A stretch of DNA of 64,000 bases, taken from contig NZ_QHHQ01000002.1 in NCBI RefSeq assembly GCF_003258595.1, forward strand, positions 62,001 to 126,000, read 5' to 3'. The DNA comes from Acuticoccus sediminis (GTDB taxonomy: Bacteria > Pseudomonadota > Alphaproteobacteria > Rhizobiales > Amorphaceae). Below are positions 9,296-19,689 of this stretch, in pieces; position 1 is the first letter of the stretch; each line of letters starts with the position of its first letter. Under the pieces are notes generated by a model. That model was given only the letters and a program-made list of their open reading frames with translations. It was not told the DNA's origin and searched no databases. A program made the translations under genes and the position numbers.

Positions 9296-10351
9296 ATGAA
9301 TGCAAGCAGCAGGACCAGGATCGCCGTCAACGGCTATGGCGTGATCGGCAAGCGCGTGGCCGACGCGGTGGCGCGACAGGACGACATGGAGCTTGCGGGC
9401 GTGTCGGACATCAGCGCCGACTGGCGGGCGCGGATGGTGACCCAGAAGGGCTACCGCCTCTTCGGCGCCGCGAGCGAGCATGCACAGGCGATGCGCGATG
9501 CCGGGCTCGACGTCGCCGGCACGCTCGACGACCTTCTCGGCGCGTCGGATGTCGTCGTCGACTGCACGCCGAAGCGCGTGGCGGCGAAGAACGTGGAGAT
9601 CTACCGCCAGAGGGGCATCAAGTTCATCGTCCAGGGCGGCGAAAAGCACGAAGTGACCGGCCACTCCTTCGTCGCCGAGGCCAGCTATGAGAGCGCGCTC
9701 GGCGGGGACAGCACGCGCGTCGTCTCCTGCAACACCACCTCGATCGTGCGCACCCTCACGGCGCTGAAGCATGCCGGGCTGCTGCGCCGCGCACGCGGGA
9801 CGCTGCTGCGCCGCGCCACTGACCCGTGGGAGAGCCATCTGGGCGGCATCATGAACACGCTGGTGCCCGAGCCCGGGATCCCGAGCCACCAGGGACCCGA
9901 CGCCCGGAGCGTCGATCCCGACCTCGACGTAATCACCATGGCCGTGAAGGTGCCGGAGACCTTGGCGCACCTGCACTACTGGGCGGTGCAGCTGACGCGG
10001 CCGGCCGACAAGGAGGAGGTGCTGGACGCCTTCCGCGCGTCGCCGCGCATCGCGCTCATCCGCATGGCGGACGGGCTGACGGCGATCAACGCGGTCAAGG
10101 AGCTGATGGCCGATCTCGGCCGCCCGCACGACAACCTCTACGAGGTGGCGCTGTGGGCCGACATGCTGAAGGTCGAGGGTGACGAGCTCTTCTACGGCTA
10201 CATGGTCGACAACCAGGCGATCGTCATTCCCGAGACGGTGGATGCGATCCGGGCTCTGGTCGGGCAGGTGCGCGACCCTCACGAATCTATTGCCAAGACG
10301 AACGCCGCCCTGGGGATCGGCGCGGTCGTCGATGCGCTGGGAGGACGATGA
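9296..10351 (+). CDS. Type II (archaeal-type) glyceraldehyde-3-phosphate dehydrogenase
   Basis: Phosphorylating NAD(P)-dependent oxidation of glyceraldehyde 3-phosphate. The 351 residues begin with the Rossmann motif NGYGVIGKRVA and carry the catalytic Cys145 in SCNTTS; DVVVDCTPK and QGGEKHEVTG match the class II enzymes best known from archaea and unlike bacterial GapA. ATG 9296 has a purine-rich GAGGAGAAAGAG upstream; a longer frame from 9080 overlaps the UbiB-like gene and is not used. The stop overlaps the CBS-domain start by 4 bp. With glucan phosphorylase just downstream, it fits a glycogen-to-triose route separate from housekeeping glycolysis. Confidence 0.88.
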   Translation: MNASSRTRIAVNGYGVIGKRVADAVARQDDMELAGVSDISADWRARMVTQKGYRLFGAASEHAQAMRDAGLDVAGTLDDLLGASDVVVDCTPKRVAAKNVEIYRQRGIKFIVQGGEKHEVTGHSFVAEASYESALGGDSTRVVSCNTTSIVRTLTALKHAGLLRRARGTLLRRATDPWESHLGGIMNTLVPEPGIPSHQGPDARSVDPDLDVITMAVKVPETLAHLHYWAVQLTRPADKEEVLDAFRASPRIALIRMADGLTAINAVKELMADLGRPHDNLYEVALWADMLKVEGDELFYGYMVDNQAIVIPETVDAIRALVGQVRDPHESIAKTNAALGIGAVVDALGGR

Positions 10352-11049
10352 TGATGCAGACGAAGGACATCATGACGACGCCCGTCGTCTCGGTCGCGCC
10401 GGAGACCGGCGTGTCGGACGTGGCGCGGCTTCTCCTCGAACGGCACGTCAGCGCCGTACCGGTGATCGATAGCGCCGGCAGGCTGGTCGGGATGGTGAGC
10501 GAAGGCGACTTCCTGCGTCGCGCGGAAGACGGCAGCCATCGGCACGGCTCCTGGTGGCTGCGGCTTTTCGCGGGATCCGGCGAGAACGCGGCGGACTACG
10601 TGAAGACGCATGGCCGCTCCGCCGCCGACGTCATGACCCGCGACGTGGTCACCGTCACGGAAGACATGCCGGCCGGCGACGTCGCCCATCTCCTGGAGAC
10701 CAAGCGGATCAAGCGGGTGCCGGTCCTGCGCAACGGAAAGGTCGTCGGCATCGTCAGCCGCGCCGACCTGCTGCGCGGCCTTGCGGCGCAACGCCATGCT
10801 CCGGCCGACACCGCGTCCATCGAGGACGAGACGATCCGAAAGCAGATCCTCGAGGAGATACGGACGGCCGACTGGGCACCGACCTACGGCGTAAGCGTCG
10901 TGGTCGTGGACGGCATCGTCCAGTTCTGGGGAGTCGTCGATTCGCATGAACAGGGCGAGGCGCTGCGGGTCGCTGCCGGGAACGTGCCCGGCGTGAAGGG
11001 CGTGGAGCTCAACGTTAGCAGCATTCCCGCCTACGGCATGTGGACCTAG
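10348..11049 (+). CDS. CBS-pair and BON domain protein
   Basis: 233 residues: CBS domain 1 (about 5-60, beginning KDIMTTPVVSV), a linker, CBS domain 2 (about 92-145, DVMTRDVVTV), and a C-terminal BON domain (about 160-225, ending with LNVSSIPAYGMW). CBS pairs sense adenine nucleotides; BON domains bind membranes or lipids. Translation is coupled to the GAPDH gene through an ATGA overlap, which suggests energy-charge sensing for the surrounding carbon-reserve enzymes. That role is inferred. Confidence 0.88.
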   Translation: MMMQTKDIMTTPVVSVAPETGVSDVARLLLERHVSAVPVIDSAGRLVGMVSEGDFLRRAEDGSHRHGSWWLRLFAGSGENAADYVKTHGRSAADVMTRDVVTVTEDMPAGDVAHLLETKRIKRVPVLRNGKVVGIVSRADLLRGLAAQRHAPADTASIEDETIRKQILEEIRTADWAPTYGVSVVVVDGIVQFWGVVDSHEQGEALRVAAGNVPGVKGVELNVSSIPAYGMWT

Positions 11050-11083
11050 TCAGGAACCCGTCTCCGGCCATAGGAGCCACAAG

Positions 11084-12778
11084 ATGTCGCCGATCGACCC
11101 CTTTCTCCCGCGCAGGCGGATCGCCTATTTCTCGATGGAGATCGCGCTCCGGCCGGAGATGCACACCTATTCCGGCGGGCTCGGCATGCTCGCCGGCGAC
11201 ACCGCCCGCTCCTGCGCCGACCTCGAACTGCCGATGGTGTTCCTGACCCTCGCCAGCCGGGAGGGTTATCTGCGCCAGGAGATCGATGGCGACGGCCGGC
11301 AGGTCGATCACGCCGATCCGTGGGATCTGGCGGATTGGGCGATACCGCTCGACGCCATGGTGGCCGTTCGGATCGAAGGGCGTGCCGTTTGGGTACGGCC
11401 GTGGCTGTACGTGCTGACCTGCCCGATCGGACATGCGATCCCGGTCCTCCTGCTCGACACAAGGCTCGATCACAACGATCCCGCCGACCGCGCGATCACC
11501 GATCGCCTCTACGGCGGCGACGAAGCCTACCGTCTCAAGCAGGAGATCGTGCTCGGCGTCGGCGGCATGCGACTCCTGCACGCGCTCGGCTTCGACATCG
11601 AGACCTATCACCTCAACGAGGGCCACGCCGCGCTGCTCGCGGCCGGGCTATTGCGCGAGCATCCGCATCCGACCGACCGGCCGAGCGACGGCGCGCTGCG
11701 CTACGATGCGGACAGGGTGCGCGACCGCTGCGTCTTCACCACCCACACGCCCGTCGAGGCCGGCCACGACCGCTTCGACTACGAAGACGCGGGGCGGCTG
11801 CTCGGCGACTTTCTACCGCTGGACCAGATGAAGCTGCTGGCCGGACCCGACCGCCTGAACATGACCCGCCTGGCGCTCAACCTCAGCGGCTATGTGAACG
11901 GGGTGGCGCTCCGCCACGCCGAGACGGCCCGGCGCATGTTTCCTGGCTACGGGATCCGGGCCGTGACCAACGGTGTTCATGCCCCGACCTGGACGCACCC
12001 GGCCTTTGCCCGGCTGTTTCAGGAGATCGCCCCTGACTGGGGGCACGATCCGGAGGAACTGTCCGGGGCGGACCAGCTTTCGGACAACGCCGTCTGGACG
12101 GCGCATCAGGAAGCCAAAGGCGACCTGCTCGCCGAGGTCCAGCGTCTGACCGGCGTGGCGATGCGGCCGGACGTGCCGGTGATCGCCTTCGCCCGCCGAA
12201 TGACCGGCTACAAGCGCCCCGACCTGCTGTTCACGGACCTGGAGCGGCTGCGGGCGATCAACCGCGGCCAGCCGTTCCAGCTCGTGACGGCCGGCAAGGC
12301 GCATCCGCGCGACGAGGGCGGCAAGGCGCTGATCGCCGCAATCTACGCCCACATGCGCAGCCTGGCGGGCGACATCCCCATGGCGTTTCTGCCGAACTAC
12401 GACATGGCGCTCGCGAAGACGCTCGTCGCCGGCGCCGACGTGTGGCTCAACACGCCGCTACCACCCTACGAGGCCTCGGGCACCAGCGGGATGAAGGCGG
12501 CGCTGAACGGTGTCCTGAACCTGAGCGTCCTCGACGGCTGGTGGATCGAGGCCTGGGTCGAGGGGGTGACCGGCTGGGCGATCGGCCACGACGACCAGCG
12601 CCACGAGGACGATGCCCAGGACCTCTACGACAAGCTCGAACGAACGGTCCTGCCGCTCTATCACGCCGACCGCGGTCGCTGGATCCGGATGATGAAGGAC
12701 TCGATCAGCAAGATCGGCTCTCGCTTCAACAGCCAGCGCATGATGCGCCGCTATGCGAGCGAGGCCTATCTCCGATGA
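11084..12778 (+). CDS. glgP: Alpha-glucan phosphorylase
   Basis: Phosphorolysis of glycogen or maltodextrin to glucose 1-phosphate, using pyridoxal phosphate. The 564 residues correspond to the short alpha-glucan phosphorylase family (shorter than the roughly 800-residue GlgP). Seen are [11 protein letters not shown] at the N-terminus, [36 protein letters not shown] and the PLP site [11 protein letters not shown] with Lys471. It is 34 bp downstream of the CBS-BON gene. A debranching enzyme for the same polymer is encoded on the other strand at 16.6-18.7 kb. It converges on the P2A ATPase gene. Confidence 0.93.
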   Translation: MSPIDPFLPRRRIAYFSMEIALRPEMHTYSGGLGMLAGDTARSCADLELPMVFLTLASREGYLRQEIDGDGRQVDHADPWDLADWAIPLDAMVAVRIEGRAVWVRPWLYVLTCPIGHAIPVLLLDTRLDHNDPADRAITDRLYGGDEAYRLKQEIVLGVGGMRLLHALGFDIETYHLNEGHAALLAAGLLREHPHPTDRPSDGALRYDADRVRDRCVFTTHTPVEAGHDRFDYEDAGRLLGDFLPLDQMKLLAGPDRLNMTRLALNLSGYVNGVALRHAETARRMFPGYGIRAVTNGVHAPTWTHPAFARLFQEIAPDWGHDPEELSGADQLSDNAVWTAHQEAKGDLLAEVQRLTGVAMRPDVPVIAFARRMTGYKRPDLLFTDLERLRAINRGQPFQLVTAGKAHPRDEGGKALIAAIYAHMRSLAGDIPMAFLPNYDMALAKTLVAGADVWLNTPLPPYEASGTSGMKAALNGVLNLSVLDGWWIEAWVEGVTGWAIGHDDQRHEDDAQDLYDKLERTVLPLYHADRGRWIRMMKDSISKIGSRFNSQRMMRRYASEAYLR

Positions 12779-12907
12779 TGCGAGCAGCGAAGACGACAGG
12801 AGTAGAAGAAGCAGGCTACGGTGGCCGAGCCGGCCGACAGCCGACCCGCTACGCTCATTCGGCGTGCGATCGAACCGGCAGTAGACGTCCGGGTTCGGTG
12901 CATCTTC

Positions 12908-15649
12908 TCATGCGGCCTCATGACGAAAGCGCCAACGTCCGAGGCGTCGCCGTATCAGCTTCTCGAACTCGAGAACCGCTAGCAGGATGACGCCTGCGCC
13001 GACCACCGCCACCCCATCCGAGAGGCCCACCGGCCGCGTGTCGAACAGGGCCTGCAGGGGCGGCGCATAGGTGAAAGCGAGCTGGAGCAAGATGACCAGG
13101 CCCACGCCGATCAACACCGCCGGCGTGCCCAACACGCCGCTCCAGGTGAGCGAGGGGCCGTGCTGAAAGCGCACGCTGAACAGATAGAAGATTTCCATCA
13201 CCACGATGGTGTTGACCACCAGCGTGCGTGCTTCCTCCAACGACAGACCGCGGCTTTCGGCCCAGAAGAACATCCCGAACGTGCCGATCACGAACAGAAT
13301 CGACACGAAGATGATCCGCCAGATCACGAATCCCGACAGCAGCGGCTCGTCGGTCGCGCGGGGCGGTCGGTGCATGGCGCCCGGCTCGCTCGGCTCGAAC
13401 GCCAGGGTGAGGCCGAGCGCCACGGCGGTCACCATGTTGATCCACAGGATCTGCACCGCCGTTATCGGCAGCGTCAGCCCGATGAGGATGGCGCCGATGA
13501 TGGTCAGCGCCTCACCGCCATTGGTCGGCAGGGTCCAGGCGATGACCTTTTTCAAGTTGTCGTAGACCGTCCGGCCCTCACGCACGGCCGCGACGATGGA
13601 GGCGAAATTGTCGTCGGCCAGCACCATCTCGGCCGCCTCCTTCGCGGCTTCGGTGCCCTTGCGACCCATGGCGACGCCGATATCGGCGCGCTTCAGCGCC
13701 GGCGCGTCGTTCACCCCGTCGCCGGTCATCGCCAGCACTGCGCCGTCGGCCTGTAGCGCCTCGACCAGGCGCAGCTTGTGCTCCGGAGCGGTGCGGGCGA
13801 AGACGTCGGTGTCGCGCGCCGCGCGGCGCAGCGCCGCGTCGTCGAGCCCATCGAGCTCCGCCCCTGTGGCGACGGCGTGGGGGTTCTCGATCCCCAGCTG
13901 CCGGGCGATGGCGACGGCGGTCGCGGCATGGTCTCCGGTGATCATCTTGACCCGGATCCCGGCAGCCTGACAGTCGCGCACCGCCGCCACCGCCTCTTCG
14001 CGCGGCGGGTCGATCAGACCGAGGAGGCCCAACAGCGTCAGACCGCTTTCGGCGTCCGCGAAGGCGAGCTCGCGCGTTTCCGGCGGCATCGGCTTGGTGG
14101 CGACCGCGAGCACCCGTTGCCCGAGCGCCGCCAGCGCCTCCACCCGCTCCCGCCACGCGACTGGGTCGAGGGGCTCGTCGCCCGCGGGACCACGCTGACG
14201 GCCGGACATCGCCAGCACCTGCTCCGGCGCGCCCTTGAGGCAGAGGAAGGCCCCGACAGCGTGATCGTGGTGCAGCGTCGCCATGAAGCGGTGCTGGGCG
14301 TCGAAGGGGATCTCGTCGCTTCGCGGCAACTGTGGGCGCAGGGTCTGCGTGTCGAACCCCACCTTGTTTGCGAAGGCGACCAGGGCGCCCTCCATCGGGT
14401 CGCCGTCCACCACCCAGCCGGCGTCGCTTCGGCGCAGCGCGGCGTCGTTGCAGAGCAGCGCCGCGCGCGCCAGCTCGCCCAGCACCGGGTGCTTGGCCGG
14501 ATCAATCTCCTCCTCGCCATGTTGCACAGCGCCGCTCGGGTCGTAGCCTTCGCCGCTGACGGCGAAGGTGGCGGCGGACGTCACTGCCGCCGCGACCGTC
14601 ATCTCGTTGCGCGTCAGCGTGCCCGTCTTGTCGGTACAGATGATCGCGACCGAGCCCAGCGTCTCGACCGCAGGCAGGCGCCGGACAATGGCGTTCCGCG
14701 CCGCCATGCGCCGCACGCCGATGGCGAGCGCGATCGTCATCACCGCCGGCAGGCCCTCGGGAATGGCGGCCACCGCAATACCGACGACGACGAGGAAGGC
14801 GTCCTCTGCGGCGTAGCCGCGGGCGAGGACGGCGAAGGCGAAGATCGCCGCCGAGAGGCCGAGGACGACGAAAGTGAGGCGCCTTGCGAAGCCGTCCATC
14901 TGGCGCAGCAGCGGCGTTCTCAGCGTCTCGACCGCACCGACCAGCGCGCTGATGCGCCCGATCTCGGTGTCGGCACCGGTGGCGACGACCACGCCGGCGC
15001 CCCGGCCGGCGGCGACGAGCGTGCCCGAGAAGGCGACGGAGCTGCGGTCGCCGAGCGGCGCTTCGGGCCCGACCGGCGCCGGTGACTTGTCGACCGGGAT
15101 CGATTCACCGGTCAGCGCCGCCTCCTCGATCCGCAGGTTGCGGGTTCGAAGGAAACGGAGGTCGGCCGGGACCCGGTCGCCGGGATCGAGCAGCACGAGG
15201 TCGCCCGGGACCAGCGTCTCCGCCTCGACGGTGAGGCGATGCCCGCCGCGCATGACCGAGGCGTGCGGCGCCAGCATGCCGCGGATGGCACTGAGCGCCC
15301 GCTCGGCGCGGCCCTCCTGCACGAAGCCGATCGCGGCGTTGAGGAGCACGACGGCCGCGATCACCGCCGCGTCGGTGCCGTGGCCGAGCGCCAGCGTGAT
15401 CGCGGCGGAGGCGAGCAGCACGTAGATCAGCAGGTTGTCGAACTGCGCAAGGAAGCGGCGGAACGCGCCGCGCGGCTTGGCCACCGGAAGGCGGTTGCGG
15501 CCATGCCCGGCCAGCCGCCGGGAAGCTTCCTGCCCGTCCAGGCCGTCGTCACCGGTCGCGAGCGCCTGCAGAGCCTCCTCGACGGGGACGGCGTGCCAGG
15601 GCCTAGCGGAATTTGTGACGGCCGGTTGCTGCTGGATAAGGTCGGTCAT
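12908..15649 (-). CDS. P2A-type cation-transporting ATPase
   Basis: 913 residues with the full P-type layout: N-terminal cation-ATPase domain, TGES, the phosphorylation motif DKTGTLTRN (Asp340), an actuator and nucleotide domain with [34 protein letters not shown], and about ten transmembrane helices. The helix-4 motif AIPEGLPA is that of Ca2+/Mn2+ P2A pumps. Calcium is therefore likely but not proven. The gene is last in a minus-strand run (ppsA, ddh, glgX, SDR, ATPase), 74 bp after the SDR gene, and similar ATPase/PEP-synthase pairings occur in stress clusters. Confidence 0.9.
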   Translation of the reverse strand: MTDLIQQQPAVTNSARPWHAVPVEEALQALATGDDGLDGQEASRRLAGHGRNRLPVAKPRGAFRRFLAQFDNLLIYVLLASAAITLALGHGTDAAVIAAVVLLNAAIGFVQEGRAERALSAIRGMLAPHASVMRGGHRLTVEAETLVPGDLVLLDPGDRVPADLRFLRTRNLRIEEAALTGESIPVDKSPAPVGPEAPLGDRSSVAFSGTLVAAGRGAGVVVATGADTEIGRISALVGAVETLRTPLLRQMDGFARRLTFVVLGLSAAIFAFAVLARGYAAEDAFLVVVGIAVAAIPEGLPAVMTIALAIGVRRMAARNAIVRRLPAVETLGSVAIICTDKTGTLTRNEMTVAAAVTSAATFAVSGEGYDPSGAVQHGEEEIDPAKHPVLGELARAALLCNDAALRRSDAGWVVDGDPMEGALVAFANKVGFDTQTLRPQLPRSDEIPFDAQHRFMATLHHDHAVGAFLCLKGAPEQVLAMSGRQRGPAGDEPLDPVAWRERVEALAALGQRVLAVATKPMPPETRELAFADAESGLTLLGLLGLIDPPREEAVAAVRDCQAAGIRVKMITGDHAATAVAIARQLGIENPHAVATGAELDGLDDAALRRAARDTDVFARTAPEHKLRLVEALQADGAVLAMTGDGVNDAPALKRADIGVAMGRKGTEAAKEAAEMVLADDNFASIVAAVREGRTVYDNLKKVIAWTLPTNGGEALTIIGAILIGLTLPITAVQILWINMVTAVALGLTLAFEPSEPGAMHRPPRATDEPLLSGFVIWRIIFVSILFVIGTFGMFFWAESRGLSLEEARTLVVNTIVVMEIFYLFSVRFQHGPSLTWSGVLGTPAVLIGVGLVILLQLAFTYAPPLQALFDTRPVGLSDGVAVVGAGVILLAVLEFEKLIRRRLGRWRFRHEAA

Positions 15650-15723
15650 CGCATCCCTCGGCGCCGAAGGCGGCGCGGGGCCCTGAAGCGGGCGAGTGAA
15701 CGGGCTGCGCGGGCGAAGGCCGC

Positions 15724-16500
15724 CTATTGGGCGGTGTAACCGCCGTCGATGACCAACTCGGTGCCGGTCACAAACTTCGACTCATCGGAGGCGAGATAGA
15801 GCACGCCGAAGGCGATGTCGTCCGGTTCGCCGACATGACCGATCGGGTGCAGGGCGTTAAGGGCCTGCCGGCCCTCCTCGACGTCGCCGTTCTCGGCAAG
15901 GTAGTTCTCGACCATCGGCGTCCAGATGTAGCCAGGATGGATCGAGTTCACCCGGATGTTCAACCCCGCCTTGGCGCAATAGAGCGCCACCGACTTGGTG
16001 TACATTCGCACGCCGCCCTTAGACGCATTGTAGGCGCCGAGATTGGGGTCGCCGACCAGACCCTCGATCGAGGACAGGTTGATGATCGAGCCGCCCGGCG
16101 GGTTGTTCCGCTTCATCGCCAGGATCGCATGCTTGGTGCCGAGGAACACGCCGTCGAGATTGACGCTCATCAGCCGGCGCCAGCGCTCCAGCGTCTCCTC
16201 CTCGGGCGGCCCACCCCAGCCGACGCCGGCATTGTTGACCAGCACGTCGAGCCGTCCGAAGTGGTCGAGGGTGGCCTGGATCATTCGCTGCCACGCGCTC
16301 TCGTCGGCGACGTCGTGATGGAGATAGATTGCCTCGCCACCGGCCGCGGCGACGTCCTGCGCCACCCGCTCGCCTTCCTCCTCCTTGATGTCGGTGACGA
16401 CCACCTTTGCGCCCTCCCGCGCCAGCATCCGCGCCGAGGCCTCGCCCAGCCCCAGCGCGGCTCCTGTCACGATCGCCACCTTGTCTCGCACTCTGCTCAT
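15724..16500 (-). CDS. Short-chain dehydrogenase/reductase
   Basis: 258 residues of classical SDR. Cofactor motif TGAALGLGEA, VVVTDIKEEEG (the Asp favours NAD over NADP), NNAGVG, the catalytic Ser in NLSSIEG and YNASKGG providing Tyr and Lys. The C-terminus VTGTELVIDGGYTAQ is typical. AGAGGAG precedes the ATG at the right distance. The substrate cannot be read from the sequence; relatives include cyclohexanol and hydroxysteroid dehydrogenases. It sits between glgX and the P2A ATPase in the same direction. Confidence 0.9.
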   Translation of the reverse strand: MSRVRDKVAIVTGAALGLGEASARMLAREGAKVVVTDIKEEEGERVAQDVAAAGGEAIYLHHDVADESAWQRMIQATLDHFGRLDVLVNNAGVGWGGPPEEETLERWRRLMSVNLDGVFLGTKHAILAMKRNNPPGGSIINLSSIEGLVGDPNLGAYNASKGGVRMYTKSVALYCAKAGLNIRVNSIHPGYIWTPMVENYLAENGDVEEGRQALNALHPIGHVGEPDDIAFGVLYLASDESKFVTGTELVIDGGYTAQ

Positions 16501-16559
16501 CTTTTAGACTCCTCTCTGGTCGATTCCGGCGGGCCGAGAACCCGCCTCAGGTTTCTGAG

Positions 16560-18689
16560 CTACGCTTCCTTGGAGCGGCTGACAGCGACGACTGTCGTGC
16601 GCGCCTCGAGCCAGATCTCGCCCGCAGCATTCATCCGGTGTCCGGCGCCGAACGAAGCGTCGGCGGTGGTTTGCTCCTTCGACGTGTCGATCACCACCTC
16701 CCATCCTCCCCCTGGCGGCGCCGGCACGACGAACCGGCATCGGGCAGGAGAGCCGTTGAAGAGCAGGCAGAGTGCCACGTCGCTGCCCCGCACGAGACAG
16801 CCGAGCCGGTTGTCGGCCCCGTTCCAGTCGGGCTCTTGCCCTGCTGGTCCGAACCAGTTGATCTCCCCGTCCGTGTAGAAAGTTTCGGAGCGCAGGACCG
16901 GATGCGCCTTGCGCAGCGCGATCAGCCGCCGGACGAACTGCACGAGTTCGCCATTCCGCTCCGCCAGCGACCAGTCGTACCAGGAGATCGCATTGTCCTG
17001 GCAATAGGCGTTGTTGTTGCCCGCCTGCGTGCGGCGGAACTCGTCGCCGCCGAGCAGCATCGGCACGCCGCGCGAGAGCAGGAGCGTGGCGAGCAGGTTC
17101 CTGATCCGGTGCAGCCGCATCGCTTCGATGTGCGGATCGTCGGTCGGTCCTTCGGCGCCGTTGTTGTCGCTGTAGTTCTCGTCGAGGCCGTCACGGTTGT
17201 CCTCACCGTTCGCCTCGTTGTGCTTGCGCGCGTAGCTGACGAGGTCGTTGAGCGTGAAGCCGTCGTGGCTGGTGATGAAGTTGATGCTGTTGAGCGGGCT
17301 TTCGCCGCCCGGCTGATAGAGATCGCTGCTGCCAGCGAGACGGGTCGCCAACGCCCCGGTCATGCCCGGGTCGCCGCGCCAGAAGCGGCGGACATCGTCG
17401 CGAAAGTGACAGTTCCACTCGGCCCAGCGTCGGCCGGGGAAGCGGCCGACCTGGAAGGCGCCTCCGGCGTCCCAGGCTTCGGCGATCAGCTTGACGTCGC
17501 GCAGGATCGGGTCCTCGGCGATCTGTTCGAGCAGAGGCGGGTTCGCCAGCAGGTTGCCTTGCTCATCCCGCCCGAGCACCGAGGCGAGGTCGAAGCGGAA
17601 GCCGTCGACGTGGCAGTGGATCACCCAGTGCCGCAGGCAGTCGACGACCATGCTGCGCACCACCGGATGGTTGCAGTTCAGCGTGTTGCCGCAGCCGGTA
17701 TAGTCCACGTATTCCCCATTGGGCGTCAGGATGTAGTAGATCGCGTCGTCGAGCCCCCGGAAGCTGTAGGTCGGACCGTTCCTTCCCCCTTCCGCCGTGT
17801 GGTTGAAGACGACGTCGAGGATGATCTCGATGCCTGCCCGGTGAAGCTCGCGGACCATGGTCTTGAAGGCGATGAGATCGCCACCCGGCGCGACATCGCC
17901 GGCATAGCCCGGCATCGGCGCGAACAGGGCGACTGGATTGTAGCCCCAGTAGTCGCGCAGCCGCTCGCCGCTCAGCGGGTTGAGCCCTTCGGCCGCCTCC
18001 GGGTCGAAGGCCTGGACCGGCATCAGTTCGAGGGCGGTGATGCCGAGTTCCCGGAAATAGGGGATCTTCTCGACGACGCCGAGATATTCCCCCGGTCGGC
18101 GGACCCCGGAGGACGGGTCGATCGTGAGCCCGCGCACATGGGTCTCGTAGAGGATGGTCTCGCTCCAGGGATGGCGGAGCGGTGCGTCGTCGGCCCAGTC
18201 GAAGCGCTGGTCGGCGATGACGCAGCGGCCACGCGAACCGCCGGACAGGTCTGTAACGGCGGCGGCGTAGGGATCGAGCAGCGTTTGATGCGGATCGATG
18301 TCGTCTCCGCCAGCCCGCGAACGAGGCCCGTCGGCCTGCAGAGCATAGAGCTTCCCGCGAAGATCTCCCGTCAAGCTGGCATGCCAGATGTCGCCGGTCC
18401 GGTGACACCGGGCATCGAGAGGGAACCGGGCGCTCGGCTGGGTCCCGGCGGCCGTCTCGTATAGAAGCAGGGTCATGGCCGTGGCGTGCCGGCTGAACAC
18501 CGCGATGTTCAAGCCGTCGCGGCAATCGTGCAGCCCGAGCGGCAGCGGCTCACCGCGGTCGATCCGGACGGGGCCGCTGTCCGGCTCCGCCGGTGTGGAA
18601 GCTGCCTGTGCCGGTTCGTGTGATGGAGGCGGCGCCTGACGCCTCCCATGGACACCGACGGGCGCTCCGGCGGCCTTGTCGTCAGCCAT
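16560..18689 (-). CDS. glgX: Glycogen debranching enzyme (GlgX/isoamylase type)
   Basis: Hydrolyses alpha-1,6 branches of phosphorylase-limited glycogen. The 709 residues comprise an N-terminal CBM48-like domain, the GH13 barrel and a C-terminal beta domain. GH13 regions seen: DVVFNHTAEG, GFRFDLAS with nucleophile Asp367, EAWDAGG with acid/base Glu404 and FITSHDGF. ATG 18689 is preferred to the longer frame (18716) because it overlaps the ddh stop by only 8 bp and begins an ordinary N-terminus. It works with GlgP of this window, although transcribed from the opposite strand. Confidence 0.92.
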   Translation of the reverse strand: MADDKAAGAPVGVHGRRQAPPPSHEPAQAASTPAEPDSGPVRIDRGEPLPLGLHDCRDGLNIAVFSRHATAMTLLLYETAAGTQPSARFPLDARCHRTGDIWHASLTGDLRGKLYALQADGPRSRAGGDDIDPHQTLLDPYAAAVTDLSGGSRGRCVIADQRFDWADDAPLRHPWSETILYETHVRGLTIDPSSGVRRPGEYLGVVEKIPYFRELGITALELMPVQAFDPEAAEGLNPLSGERLRDYWGYNPVALFAPMPGYAGDVAPGGDLIAFKTMVRELHRAGIEIILDVVFNHTAEGGRNGPTYSFRGLDDAIYYILTPNGEYVDYTGCGNTLNCNHPVVRSMVVDCLRHWVIHCHVDGFRFDLASVLGRDEQGNLLANPPLLEQIAEDPILRDVKLIAEAWDAGGAFQVGRFPGRRWAEWNCHFRDDVRRFWRGDPGMTGALATRLAGSSDLYQPGGESPLNSINFITSHDGFTLNDLVSYARKHNEANGEDNRDGLDENYSDNNGAEGPTDDPHIEAMRLHRIRNLLATLLLSRGVPMLLGGDEFRRTQAGNNNAYCQDNAISWYDWSLAERNGELVQFVRRLIALRKAHPVLRSETFYTDGEINWFGPAGQEPDWNGADNRLGCLVRGSDVALCLLFNGSPARCRFVVPAPPGGGWEVVIDTSKEQTTADASFGAGHRMNAAGEIWLEARTTVVAVSRSKEA

Positions 18690-19689
18690 GGGTGACCAAA
18701 TTGCGCGGCTCGCCACGGACGAAGGCCTCGATGTTCTCCAGCGTGGTCTCGATGATGCGTCGCACCGCGCTTTCCGTGTTGTAGGCGTTGTGCGGCGTGA
18801 CGATCACGTTCGGGAAGCGCAGCAGCACGTGGTTGGCGACGAGCGCCTTCAGGTCGTGGCCTTCGGTCCACGCCTCACGGAAGATCTGCGCCTCCTCGCG
18901 GATCAGCGGCTCCTGCGGCAGGACGTCGAGCCCGGCGGCCCGCAGCCTCCCCTCGGAAAGCGCCCGGACCAACGCCGGCACGTCGACGACATTGCCGCGC
19001 GCCGTGTTGATCAGGATCGCGCCCGGCTTCATCAGGCCGAACTCGCGGTCGGAGATCAGGCTCGCGGAGCCCGGCGTCGCCGGCACGTGGAGCGTCAGCG
19101 CGTCCGCCGCAGCCAGCACCTCGTCGAGGTCGGCATAGCAGAAGCCGAGACGGCTCGCCGCGTCAGCGTCTGGGTAGAGATCGTGAGCGATGACCGTCAT
19201 GCCGAAGCCGCGGGCGATCTCGATCGCGCGCCGCCCGATCCGCCCCGTGCCGATCACGCCGAGCGTCTTCCCGCGCAACTCGAAGCCGCGCAGCCCGGCC
19301 TGCGAGAAGTTGCCGCGGCGGGTCCGCTCGACCGCCTCGACCAGGCTCCGCGCCACGGCGAGGAGCAGCGCAAAGGCATGCTCCGCCACGGTTGAATCGC
19401 CGTAGTCGGGCACATTCGCCACCGCCACACCGTGCGCGGCACACCAGCCGAGGTCGATATGGTCGTAACCGGTCGAGCGGGTCGCGATCAGCTTGAGCGA
19501 AGGGAACTGCGCCAGCACGTCGGCGCCGAGCTTCGAGTTCACGAAGGTGCTGACGATCTCGGCGTCCGCGTGAGCTGCGGCCGTGCGAGCATCGAGGGGC
19601 TCGCGCGTGCAGCTCAGCTCGTGCGCCGGCTTCAGCCGCAGGCAGGCCTGGTGCTCCCATTCCTCGGTCTCGAAGACGACAACCTTCAT
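18682..19689 (-). CDS. D-isomer-specific 2-hydroxyacid dehydrogenase (D-lactate dehydrogenase type)
   Basis: 335 residues of the NAD-dependent D-2-hydroxyacid dehydrogenase family. Visible are the substrate Arg region ATRSTGYDHID, Rossmann motif GTGRIGRRAIEIA, INTARG, a DVLPQEP segment with the catalytic Glu, and the catalytic His in TPHNAYNT. It most resembles D-lactate dehydrogenases that reduce pyruvate to regenerate NAD+ when oxygen is limiting. It overlaps ppsA by 4 bp and glgX by 8 bp, so all three are probably one transcript. Pyruvate as substrate is inferred. Confidence 0.88.
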   Translation of the reverse strand: MKVVVFETEEWEHQACLRLKPAHELSCTREPLDARTAAAHADAEIVSTFVNSKLGADVLAQFPSLKLIATRSTGYDHIDLGWCAAHGVAVANVPDYGDSTVAEHAFALLLAVARSLVEAVERTRRGNFSQAGLRGFELRGKTLGVIGTGRIGRRAIEIARGFGMTVIAHDLYPDADAASRLGFCYADLDEVLAAADALTLHVPATPGSASLISDREFGLMKPGAILINTARGNVVDVPALVRALSEGRLRAAGLDVLPQEPLIREEAQIFREAWTEGHDLKALVANHVLLRFPNVIVTPHNAYNTESAVRRIIETTLENIEAFVRGEPRNLVTHG

